DNA of 64,000 nt, taken from positions 2,356,001 through 2,420,000 of the forward strand of contig NZ_LS974202.1 of the NCBI RefSeq assembly GCF_900157305.1. Direction: 5' to 3'. The notes beneath the pieces were generated by a model. It saw only the letters and a list, made by a program, of their open reading frames with translations, did not search any database and had not been told where the DNA came from. Numbering within the stretch: position 1 is the first letter of the stretch; the number at the start of each line of letters is the position of its first letter. This document shows, one piece after another, positions 28,628-36,499 of this stretch. Made by a program: the position numbers and the translations under genes. The DNA comes from Mesotoga infera. GTDB lineage: Bacteria > Thermotogota > Thermotogae > Petrotogales > Kosmotogaceae.

Positions 28628-29156
28628 TCGTTCTTCCACGCAGCGGTATAAACTATGAGAGGAATCAATTGCTGTTCAATTCTTCGACCTGTGCTTAATT
28701 CTGTTAGTATGAATTATATGTGGTTCATATATTCCGGATATTTCTATACGACACTATTCAAAGGTGTGGAATGGCCAGCCAAATGTATATAATTATACTT
28801 TACGAGAATGGAGGAGGATGAGAAGAGCTATGAGAAACAGATCTCCGGATCTTAACTACAAATCTTTTGTAAGAAACAGACTGACGATGTTCGAGTACAG
28901 GAGAAAGCCATTGCTAGATCAGCTTGAGAGAATTAAAAGCGATATGGAGAAACTCAAGCCTCAAGATGATGGTGAAAAACTCCAAAGACCCAGCTGGGCT
29001 AAGTCGGTGAACTCTGAGAAGGTTCCTTCTTTAAGCAAAATAAGTTCATTCGATGAAAGGAGATACAACGATCTTCATAAAAGAATGATAGAAGTGGAAG
29101 AAAAACTGGAGACACTGGACATCGAAGAGGAAGATATTGAATTGGAAGCGATTGCG

Positions 29157-29160
29157 GACG
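29157..29160. repeat. Target-site duplication GACG, left copy
   Basis: GACG directly precedes the left inverted repeat of the IS and recurs directly after the right end at 30385-30388. A 4-bp duplication fits the IS407-type branch of the IS3 family. Confidence 0.85.
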
Positions 29161-29222
29161 TGATATGCCCCCAAAAGTGAGACAAGTATAAAGAGAAAGA
29201 GTTGCATAAAGAGTGTCTCAAT

Positions 29223-29249
29223 AGTGATGATTCACAGTGAATCATCACT
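29223..29249. repeat. Perfect palindrome inside the IS
   Basis: AGTGATGATTCAC (29223-29235) and GTGAATCATCACT (29237-29249) form 13-bp arms around one base, seven bases past the transposase stop. It may end transcription or block read-through from outside; there is no T run. Confidence 0.75.
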
Positions 29250-29255
29250 CGCGAA

Positions 29256-30059
29256 TCAGTAACTGAGAATATGGAATCTGATCGGTGTTTCATAAGCGAT
29301 GCTCGAATGTGGTCTTTGACAATTATACTCTTTGATCCAGCCATAGATAGCCTGCTTAATCTCTTTCAAGGGCATTAGGTTGAGATCGAGCATTCTGAGG
29401 CATTCATCCTCGAATCTGGCGTTGAATGACTCGCTGAAGCCATTCTGTTGTGGCTTGCCCTTCTCTATGAATTCATGCCTTATCCTGGCATTGGAGAGGA
29501 ACCTGTTAAGTCTCCACTCTTTGAACTCGGAGCCATTGTCAGTTCTGAAGATTCTTGGTCTTGAATAGAGGGCTATTGACTTTTCAATGACCAGCAACAC
29601 TCTGGATGCGGGGATGGAGAAATCTACCAGTGTTCCAACGACGAGCCTTGAGAAATCGTCGATCACAATAAGGATTCTGAGCTTTCTACCTCTCAGGTAC
29701 AACTCAAGGAAGTCAGCGGACCATACATGAGCCGGATACTCTGGAGTGGCGAGATGTATAGGTTTGCTGCACTTGAGCTTTCTCGAGGCTTTGACTGGTT
29801 TCTGCAGAGAGAGCTGCGAGCAGATCCTGTAGACCTTCTTGTGATTGACCTTAATGCCTTCTCTCTTGAGGAGAACGTGAATCCTTCTGTAACCATACTC
29901 CGGGTGTTTGTAAGCGATCGCCGCCATTGTGGATGATAATGGATCTATCTTTGAAGGGGCCAGCAACCTGTAGAGCTTGGCCTTGGATATTGAGAAGCCT
30001 TCACAGATGACCCTGGCTGGCAAACCGAACTCCTTCAAGAACATCACCGCATCTCTCAA
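29256..30059 (-). CDS. IS3-family transposase OrfB (DDE integrase domain)
   Basis: This 267-residue frame contains an N-terminal HTH_21-type segment (HPEYGYRRIHVLLKREG) and the rve catalytic core: first Asp in WSADFLELY, second in FRTDNGSEF, and Glu in NGFSESFNARFEDE. It starts at a TTG that overlaps the orfA stop, in the -1 frame relative to orfA, so it is probably made mainly as an OrfAB fusion by frameshifting. Confidence 0.93.
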   Translation of the reverse strand: MRDAVMFLKEFGLPARVICEGFSISKAKLYRLLAPSKIDPLSSTMAAIAYKHPEYGYRRIHVLLKREGIKVNHKKVYRICSQLSLQKPVKASRKLKCSKPIHLATPEYPAHVWSADFLELYLRGRKLRILIVIDDFSRLVVGTLVDFSIPASRVLLVIEKSIALYSRPRIFRTDNGSEFKEWRLNRFLSNARIRHEFIEKGKPQQNGFSESFNARFEDECLRMLDLNLMPLKEIKQAIYGWIKEYNCQRPHSSIAYETPIRFHILSY

Positions 30060-30322
30060 GACTCGTTTTTTTTAATGAACTCCCTGAGAGCCTGGTTTTC
30101 CAGCTCCTTCTCAACTACAAGCTTTCTTAGGGATTCGTTCTCCTCCTTGAGGACAGCCATTTCTTTTGCCTGATTTGAAGATAGACCGCTGTAGTTGTCT
30201 TGCCAGCGATAGTATGTGCTTGTGCATATGTTGTACTTTCTGCAAACGGCAGTCACTGAGGTCATCTTTGCTTCCGAGAGGATCTGGATTATCTTCTCGA
30301 TTGAGTACTTTTTCCCTTTCAT
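30056..30322 (-). CDS. IS3-family transposase OrfA (helix-turn-helix)
   Basis: This 88-residue protein binds the IS ends. It has a helix-turn-helix (SIEKIIQILSEAKMTSVTAVCRKYNICTSTYYRWQ, residues 6-40) and a leucine-zipper-like helix (about 50-84). Near the end the codons AAA AAA AAC give the heptamer A AAA AAC, a classic -1 slip site, just before the stop. Confidence 0.93.
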   Translation of the reverse strand: MKGKKYSIEKIIQILSEAKMTSVTAVCRKYNICTSTYYRWQDNYSGLSSNQAKEMAVLKEENESLRKLVVEKELENQALREFIKKNES

Positions 30323-30384
30323 TTTGGTTCGCCTCCCTTAGTAAGTCTATCATTTACTTTGTCTCGTTTTAGGGGAGCAGACCA

Positions 30385-30388
30385 GACG
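30385..30388. repeat. Target-site duplication GACG, right copy
   Basis: It matches 29157-29160. Together they show insertion without later rearrangement. Confidence 0.85.
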
Positions 30389-30886
30389 AAGTCAGGCGCT
30401 TCGATACACTACAAAGGGAATATCTCGAATCACTGGAGAAGGCTAGGAAAGAATTCGAAGTCGAATGGGATCTGACCAGCATAGAACTCAAGTATTCGGA
30501 AAAAAACTATATTCATCAATTGATGTCGAAACTCGAATCTCTACGCAGCAGACAGAATGAAATCAACAACCGAAAGATACAACGTGAGCTAAAAAAGAAA
30601 CAGGAAACGACAGGCGCAACCATGGGGACCAGAACTGTAAATATCGGAGAGGATCAGACAGCTTCTGATGCAGGACGGGCTGCACAAAAACCGGCAGGCA
30701 AAGAAAACCCCAGGCAGCCGGAGACAGGAGAATCACAAAAAATAATTAGAAGAAGAGGAGGCGGGCAAATCAAGGATGACCAATGATACCCGCATGACGG
30801 AAAGGGAGTAAGACTGTCATCCAATAGTGCTACTTGCTATCTCGTCCTTCTCGTCCGTTTCCTCCTCTCTAAGTAACCGCAACAGA

Positions 30887-30963
30887 GACTAGGGGTAACG
30901 GGTCAGAGGTTAGAAAGTCAAGATCTTCACGCTCTTCACACCTCTACCCTCTGACCCCCAGTC
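30887..30963. repeat. G-rich inverted repeat downstream of the split gene
   Basis: The G-rich arm 30887-30914 begins GACTAGGGG and contains GGTCAGAGG (30901-30909). The C-rich arm 30943-30963 contains CCTCTGACC (30948-30956) and ends CCCCCAGTC. TAGA/TCTA and GACT/AGTC extend the pairing. The design resembles the blocks near 0.5 and 1.5 kb. It lies in the 235-base gap between the split gene and oraE, both of which point into it, and may also serve as their 3' structure. Confidence 0.6.
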
Positions 30964-31021
30964 TTATCAGGAACCTGGACACACATCATCGAAACTAAGA
31001 ACCGCTCTTCCTACGTTCTTT

Positions 31022-33229
31022 TTAACTTACACCTGTATCCGCTTTCCTCATCTCTCTCTTTTTTTTAACCAGGAAAGATGCAACATGTATTCCCTTGGTT
31101 CCTCTGCCAAAGCCTGCATCCATGCCGCATTCTACGGCCAGTTCATTGGTTATTTGCGTACCTCCCGAGACGAGTATGAGTTTGTCCCTAACACCCTTCT
31201 CGATCGAGAGCTCCGAAATCTTCTTCATATTATCAATGTGAACATCGTTGTGGGTGATTATAGTGGAGACTAGTATGGCGTCGGCTCCAGTCTCAATGGC
31301 CGCATCGATAAACTTCTCAGGATTCACACTCGTACCGAGATATGTGTATTTAAAACCATATTTCTCTATGCCGCCATGTTTGATATCGAGTATCTCCCTT
31401 ATGCCAACCGAGTGCTCATCGTTTCCGACGGTACCGGCTACCACTTTCATGGGAACCTCTTTCAGGTAGCCGTTTATCTCTTCTGGCTCCAACAGGTCGG
31501 GCTTTTTTGGCAATTCCAGGCTTTCTCTTTCAATTTTGAAAGGCACTCTGGCTTTCAGTTCTAGGTACGTTCCTTCGACCGGGTGAAGAACGGTCTTGCT
31601 TATTACAGTAGCCTCCTGCAGACCCATTCTTCTTGCAATTTCCAGAGCCGCGGCCTCTGCATGATCCAGATCGTCTGGTATTGTGAGATCTAACTGTACC
31701 CAACCGTCACTCCACCATTCCACTTCCGGTCCTATCAGCCCGGCCTTTCTATCCTCAAGCTGCGTAGTGATTCTCAGATTCACATTGTCACTTTCGTCTA
31801 GCTCATCTATATACTTGATCTTACTCCTATCTTCTAGAGTACACATACCTATCGGTTCATCGGGTCTATTCAAGCCCTCTGGTATGTTATTATACCCAAA
31901 GTGTTCGCAGACGGGCGCGTAATAATCATCCTCTCTTGCCACGACGGTACCGGCTCCGATGCCGCCTTCTTTCATCCTGGCTATCCCGTCTCCATTTCGT
32001 TCGGGGTACTGTCCGTTGTCAACGAAGAAGCCTTGCTCTACGGCTTCGAAGTAGCCTCCCGATTCTATTATCTCCTCCATCATAAGGATGGCTCGCATCT
32101 TCATTTCTCTTATCTGAGGTCTTACAGCCTCTTCATTTACCTTTACGAGGTCCTTTATACCATCCAGGGCCAGAAGAGTATGTTTCGCTGTTTCTATACC
32201 CCTTATTGAGTTTATGTGCCAGGGCACGTTTCTGCCTTCATCGGGGGTTATCGTGGATTGTATATCGGCTTTGGTCAGACGAGATATCAGTGTATCCAGA
32301 ACATGGATACGTGTCGCGTCCAGAAGGTCCGATTCAATGTAACGGGTGTTCATCTGGGCTCTGAAACGATATTCTTTAAAGAGTTCTCTCAACGTCAGTG
32401 CATAAATGAAGTTCAGTCTGAATTCCGGGGCCGGAGCCGTAACTGGCGGCACCGTTGAGAGGGCGATCAGATCCTTTTTCATTCCGACTCTGATCGAGAA
32501 GGCGCAATTTATGGCATGCTGGACTAGAAGTTCCGGCATGACTTTCCAGGCACTCTTTGAAGAGGCATTCGCGTTGTGCGCTCCATCGATTTGGAGCATA
32601 TCGACACTGGCCATGATCTTCTTCGCTACGGCCGCGTCCACAAAAGATCTTATGGGGTTGATTCCCCTGTAGAGAACATTGTACTGGGGGTCCTGGTGGG
32701 CACCGTTGACTCCCTCTTCGGCGAAGAGAACGGCTATCTCTGGACCGGCCACACCGCTGACGTAAGAGTGGAAGTTTATCGGACGGCCCACTTCGTCTTC
32801 GATAATATCGAGTGCCTTTCGGGTCGCCCGAAGCTGTTTTCTGGTGATCGGGATGCCTCCGATTCCCTCGGGCGTTCCCTCGATCAAACCATCTATGTGG
32901 CTCTGACCGAGCGTTCTTATAACCATTATGTGATCAGCCCCATGCCAGGCAGCCATCCTCATTCTTCGAATGTCGTCCTCGAAGCGTCCTGAAGCGATTT
33001 CCGAGGTGATCACCGGATCGGGCTGGGGATCGATATTTTCGAAATAATGTGCCGCAGGGAGTCCTATACCGTTTTTCAGAGGTTCGCTGATTTGATTGTA
33101 GGTGAAGCCATCGACTCGTGTGCCAGCAGGAAGTTGCTTTCGCCATGCCCAGCCTTTTCTTCGCGGAGAGTATTTTTCAAGGTCCTTCAGGATCTCTTCG
33201 ACTCTCAATTTTTCATTCGGCAACAGCAT
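31022..33229 (-). CDS. oraE: D-ornithine 4,5-aminomutase, large subunit
   Basis: The 735-residue subunit uses adenosylcobalamin and PLP to convert D-ornithine into 2,4-diaminopentanoate. Near the C-terminus the cobalamin motif DEHSVG (D-x-H-x-x-G) gives the cobalt ligand at about His606, and DIKHGG 11 residues later gives the PLP lysine at about Lys617; this H-to-K spacing equals that known for the Clostridium sticklandii enzyme. The Rossmann part continues with TYLGTS and LILVSGGTQI. ATG 33229 is chosen because GGAGGAAGG is directly upstream; the frame is open to 33286. It overlaps oraS by 17 bases. Confidence 0.95.
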   Translation of the reverse strand: MLLPNEKLRVEEILKDLEKYSPRRKGWAWRKQLPAGTRVDGFTYNQISEPLKNGIGLPAAHYFENIDPQPDPVITSEIASGRFEDDIRRMRMAAWHGADHIMVIRTLGQSHIDGLIEGTPEGIGGIPITRKQLRATRKALDIIEDEVGRPINFHSYVSGVAGPEIAVLFAEEGVNGAHQDPQYNVLYRGINPIRSFVDAAVAKKIMASVDMLQIDGAHNANASSKSAWKVMPELLVQHAINCAFSIRVGMKKDLIALSTVPPVTAPAPEFRLNFIYALTLRELFKEYRFRAQMNTRYIESDLLDATRIHVLDTLISRLTKADIQSTITPDEGRNVPWHINSIRGIETAKHTLLALDGIKDLVKVNEEAVRPQIREMKMRAILMMEEIIESGGYFEAVEQGFFVDNGQYPERNGDGIARMKEGGIGAGTVVAREDDYYAPVCEHFGYNNIPEGLNRPDEPIGMCTLEDRSKIKYIDELDESDNVNLRITTQLEDRKAGLIGPEVEWWSDGWVQLDLTIPDDLDHAEAAALEIARRMGLQEATVISKTVLHPVEGTYLELKARVPFKIERESLELPKKPDLLEPEEINGYLKEVPMKVVAGTVGNDEHSVGIREILDIKHGGIEKYGFKYTYLGTSVNPEKFIDAAIETGADAILVSTIITHNDVHIDNMKKISELSIEKGVRDKLILVSGGTQITNELAVECGMDAGFGRGTKGIHVASFLVKKKREMRKADTGVS

Positions 33230-33599
33230 TTTCCTTCCTCCTCTTGAAAATCTCGATAAGCTCTTCCCAGCCCCGGCCTTGGGCAAGTTCTTTCGCGGAT
33301 TCTTCTACGCTTTTACCAGTGTATTGAGAGTATCTCAATACCAAGTGACCAGCTCCTTTTCCTAGCAGACCCAGTTCCAAGGCTTTTGAAACGATCGCCC
33401 CGGCTTGAAAGCTGTCCATCCCCATTCTCAGGAGTACCGAACGTTCGATCGAAGGGCTTGTGTGCGTTCTTGCGAGTTCGACGAGAGGATCGACTATCTT
33501 TCCGGCCAGTTCCCAGAACAGTCTGTCGAGCTGCTCGTCGTTTAGACGCTGTAAATGTTCACTTCTCCGGTCGAAATCATCAGGTCGCTGTATTGCCAT
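33213..33599 (-). CDS. oraS: D-ornithine 4,5-aminomutase, small subunit
   Basis: This 128-residue helical partner of OraE has the usual size. It begins MAIQRPDDFDRRSEHLQRLNDEQLDRLFWELA and contains the conserved RTHTSPSIERSVLLRMGMDSFQA. It abuts ortB at the ATG, so the operon is translated in close coupling. Confidence 0.93.
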   Translation of the reverse strand: MAIQRPDDFDRRSEHLQRLNDEQLDRLFWELAGKIVDPLVELARTHTSPSIERSVLLRMGMDSFQAGAIVSKALELGLLGKGAGHLVLRYSQYTGKSVEESAKELAQGRGWEELIEIFKRRKENAVAE

Positions 33600-35014
33600 T
33601 ACCGACTTACCTCCTTTATGAGCCGAGCCGTCTCATCAGTTGTGAGTCTGAGTTCCTGTGCAAGATAATCCAGGTCTCTTTCCGAGGGGAGTATCTGACG
33701 TTTGATCAGCTCTCTTATATAGGACTCTCTCAGTCTATCCAGTCCAAGTTCTGTGTACATTATCTGTGAGGGATTTTCCGGAATTGCGATCACTTTGCCC
33801 GGTACATCGTCAGTTAAGGGATCGCCCCTGATTACTTTCACACCGTTTTTCCTCGCAAAGGTCAACTGGGCCGATGGAGCCTTTCCCGCGCCGGTGTACT
33901 CCGTTTCCTGAACCACTATGGTTGAGTCTTTCGGCAGTTCTTTGGCCAGCGCTATCGCAGCGGTCAAACTGGTGTTCCCGGCCGGCCCCCTCTGGAGACC
34001 TTCTAGACGTGCCAGCATTTCTGTGACGTAGAAGACTTCTCCCTGCTTGACCAACAGATAACGGTCCATATATCTGAGAGGTCTTGCGGCATTTCTGGGT
34101 ACATCGCTCCTGTCAGGGAAGACGGCGAAAGGTATTCCGAACCCGGTGTGTCCTGTAGTGAAGGATTTCCTGTTGAAATCTCTGTCGCTGGCCATGTGAA
34201 GACCTGATAGATCTACGCTCACACCTATCACGCCGGTTTTATCGGCCCCAGCCTTGATCAAGCCCCTGGCAGTTCCGGTGAGATTTCCTCCGCCGGCGTG
34301 TGTCGCGAGAACGAAGTCGGGATCTTTGCCGATCACTCTTCTGGACTGCTGGGCTATTTCGAAGCCGAGCGACTCGATTCCGGCTATCGCAAAGGGTGTG
34401 TAAAGCGAGGCATTGAAATACCCTGTCTCTTCAAGCAGGATCAAAAAGTAATAGAAGAGTTCGGGACCTACAGTGAGCTGAGCAACCTCGGCGCCATAGG
34501 CCTCGCAGGCCCTGGCCTTCTCCAGTATCTCGGGTTGACCGGTACCGGTGCTGTCGTAACACTCTTGAATGACTATGCATTTGAGACCCCTCTTCATTGC
34601 CTGCGAAGCGACAGCCGCCCCGTAGTTGCCGCTGGTCGCCGCGATTACACCTCTGTAACCGAGCTCCTTAGCCCTGGCGACGCTTATAGAAGCCCTCCTG
34701 TCTTTGAAACTTCCAGAGGGGTTGGCAGCCTCGTCCTTGAGAAAGATCCTGGCACCCTTACCCGGTTCGCTGATTTCCCTCACTAATCTTGTAATGTTCT
34801 TGAGCTCGACCAGAGGGGTATTTCCAACGCCTGTTTCACGCTGTATAGCAGTTATTTCTTCCATATGGTAAACAGTGTCGCTCATCAAACCTTCGTAGTC
34901 GAATCCGATACCTTCTAGCTCATATTTGTCGTATTCGATACCTATCGAAGCCCGCATGATTTCAGTCTTTCTTGACATCACCGATTCATAACTCATACTC
35001 ATTTTCATCACCAC
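33599..35014 (-). CDS. ortB: 2-amino-4-ketopentanoate thiolase, beta subunit
   Basis: This PLP-dependent subunit cleaves 2-amino-4-oxopentanoate with CoA to acetyl-CoA and alanine, together with OrtA. It is a fold-type II enzyme (threonine-synthase-like): the PLP lysine is in NPSGSFKDRRAS, and ATSGNYGAAVASQA and AGGGNLTGTARG follow. The frame is 471 residues; the N-terminus overlaps ortA by 29 bases, and an in-frame ATG at 35008 or 35002 is possible. Confidence 0.95.
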   Translation of the reverse strand: MVMKMSMSYESVMSRKTEIMRASIGIEYDKYELEGIGFDYEGLMSDTVYHMEEITAIQRETGVGNTPLVELKNITRLVREISEPGKGARIFLKDEAANPSGSFKDRRASISVARAKELGYRGVIAATSGNYGAAVASQAMKRGLKCIVIQECYDSTGTGQPEILEKARACEAYGAEVAQLTVGPELFYYFLILLEETGYFNASLYTPFAIAGIESLGFEIAQQSRRVIGKDPDFVLATHAGGGNLTGTARGLIKAGADKTGVIGVSVDLSGLHMASDRDFNRKSFTTGHTGFGIPFAVFPDRSDVPRNAARPLRYMDRYLLVKQGEVFYVTEMLARLEGLQRGPAGNTSLTAAIALAKELPKDSTIVVQETEYTGAGKAPSAQLTFARKNGVKVIRGDPLTDDVPGKVIAIPENPSQIMYTELGLDRLRESYIRELIKRQILPSERDLDYLAQELRLTTDETARLIKEVSR

Positions 35015-35306
35015 CGGCCAGCCAGGCGGTCAATTCGTCACCGGCCTGAGAAAGTTCGGGGATATAATCGCCAAAATCGTGTACATGTCGCGGTTCTATT
35101 ATCTCGAGAGTTCCTTCCAGCGTTCTTCCGGCAGCCGTTCGAATCCTGACGACCTGACCGATGGAAGCCACCTCATCCTGTAAAAAACCCCTGACTCTCA
35201 ATTCCAGTGGAACGTTTGCGGTATCGGAAGGAGCTGATGGAGCACGCTCTCCAGCTTTCAATAAAATGCTGTGAATCTGCACCCACTGTCCTCTTCTAGC
35301 CGTCAT
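34986..35306 (-). CDS. ortA: 2-amino-4-ketopentanoate thiolase, alpha subunit
   Basis: The 106-residue beta-rich protein begins with RRGQWVQIHSILLKAGERAPSAP and contains VRIRTAAGRTLEGTLEIIEPRHVHDFG. Size and place, directly after ord and before ortB, match OrtA. ortA starts two bases after the ord stop. Confidence 0.93.
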   Translation of the reverse strand: MTARRGQWVQIHSILLKAGERAPSAPSDTANVPLELRVRGFLQDEVASIGQVVRIRTAAGRTLEGTLEIIEPRHVHDFGDYIPELSQAGDELTAWLAGGDENEYEL

Positions 35307-35308
35307 TT

Positions 35309-36334
35309 CTAGATCTCCTTAATGTCGTCCATCAAGCATTTTGGAACGGGCAATTCACTCATGTTAAGTAATCCAGGTGCTGCGTTTATTACTTCCGGTA
35401 TCATATTGGTCGCCAGCGCTATGGTACCCTTTCCGCCGGGTATCTCCGGTTTTATCGAAAGATGTATATCGGGCTCACCGTAGATATCTATATAGTCGCC
35501 GGTTTCGATACCCTCTATCGCAGGCAGTATCTGTTGCGGATGTATAAGCTCTATCTTCAATTCGTCACCGCAGAAACCTCTGCCTGTATGCCTGCAACCC
35601 GCTACCATACCAGGCTTTACGTGGGCAACAGCAGTTTTGCGTTCTGTAATTGAGATTATCGGTTCTCTGGTTTCCTCGATTCTGTCGATTCTCCAGCCGA
35701 CGGCGTTGCCTATCATAGCTATCGATTGCTGAAAGCCTATGTGTCCCACTATCTCTCCCTTTTCTAGACCTCGTTTGAACTCCTCTGGAGTGGTTCCCAC
35801 GCCTTGGGTCTCCATGACGGTCTTGCCAAAAGGCGAGAGGTCATTTATCCTGCTGGCTTTTATTCTATCGATTTTGAGACAGGCCCCGGTCATGGCTATT
35901 ATCAGAAAATCTAGAACGAAACCAGGATTAATTCCCGTTCCAAGTATGGAGATTCCGTATTTACAAGCGAGGTTTTCCAGAATTTTAGACTCTTCGGGAT
36001 TTGACTCGTAAGGATAAGCCATTTCCTCCGCAATGGTAAGTACGTTTACGTTATTCTTCGCCGCTAGTTCTATTTTCGGCATAACTTCGTTAACGAAGGA
36101 GTTCGTTGCAATTATAACTATGTCGGGCCTCGTCTCCAGAATCGCCTTTTCCGGTTCGGAGTAAACTCTGCGACCACTTCTTTCCAGACCTAGAACTTCA
36201 CCGAGATCCCTGTCGATCTTCGATGGATCTCTCTCGATGGCACCTACCAACTGGAGCTCTTTCTTTCTTAGAACGTTTTTCGCGATGCCACTTCCCATGG
36301 CACCAAGACCCCATACAAGCACTCTGTATGCCAT
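35309..36334 (-). CDS. ord: 2,4-diaminopentanoate dehydrogenase
   Basis: This 341-residue NAD(P)-dependent enzyme removes the 4-amino group of 2,4-diaminopentanoate. The N-terminal Rossmann motif is VLVWGLGAMGSGIAKNVL, with the catalytic domain starting near GTGINPGFVLDFL. It is related to dihydrodipicolinate reductase. It is the first gene of the five-gene ornithine operon and has GGGAGG before its ATG. The 165-base leader has an AT-rich, palindrome-containing part (CGAATATTCG) in which a regulator could bind. Confidence 0.95.
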   Translation of the reverse strand: MAYRVLVWGLGAMGSGIAKNVLRKKELQLVGAIERDPSKIDRDLGEVLGLERSGRRVYSEPEKAILETRPDIVIIATNSFVNEVMPKIELAAKNNVNVLTIAEEMAYPYESNPEESKILENLACKYGISILGTGINPGFVLDFLIIAMTGACLKIDRIKASRINDLSPFGKTVMETQGVGTTPEEFKRGLEKGEIVGHIGFQQSIAMIGNAVGWRIDRIEETREPIISITERKTAVAHVKPGMVAGCRHTGRGFCGDELKIELIHPQQILPAIEGIETGDYIDIYGEPDIHLSIKPEIPGGKGTIALATNMIPEVINAAPGLLNMSELPVPKCLMDDIKEI

Positions 36335-36499
36335 AAATAACCTCCCTGTTCGATTTTCTTGTATTCCTCCATTTAAAATCCTACCATCGAAATCAGGGCC
36401 AGGCTATTTGGGCAATTATCGGCTAACGGCGATAAAAGCCGAATATTCGAATCTTATTCGATTATGTTTGAGTATGCGTGAGTATAGAGTGTAACCGAA

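Larger units (their letters stand above)
29161..30384 (-). mobile_element. IS3-family insertion sequence, 1224 bp
   Basis: The element has imperfect terminal inverted repeats of about 25 bases: the left begins TGATATGCCCCC and contains GTGAGACAA, the right (read inward) begins TGGTCTGCTCCCC and contains CGAGACAA. Both ends are TG...CA. It carries two overlapping transposase frames on the minus strand and an internal 13-bp palindrome. Both frames, both ends and the target duplication are intact, so it is probably recent and potentially active. Confidence 0.92.
28764..30786 (+). pseudogene. Coiled-coil protein gene split by an IS3-family element
   Basis: The 5' part (28764-29160) encodes a charged helical protein (EYRRKPLLDQLERIKSDMEK, then ERRYNDLHKRMIEVEEKLE). 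The 3' part (30389-30786) continues DEVRRFDTLQREYLESLEKARKEF and ends with a Lys/Gln-rich, disordered tail RRGGGQIKDDQ. Removing the IS and one GACG copy joins them in frame, giving about 264 residues. The start is uncertain: GTG 28764, ATG 28818 or ATG 28830 (the last with GGAGGAGG upstream, at long spacing). I do not recognise the family. The insertion separates the two halves, so the gene is most likely inactive now. Confidence 0.75.
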
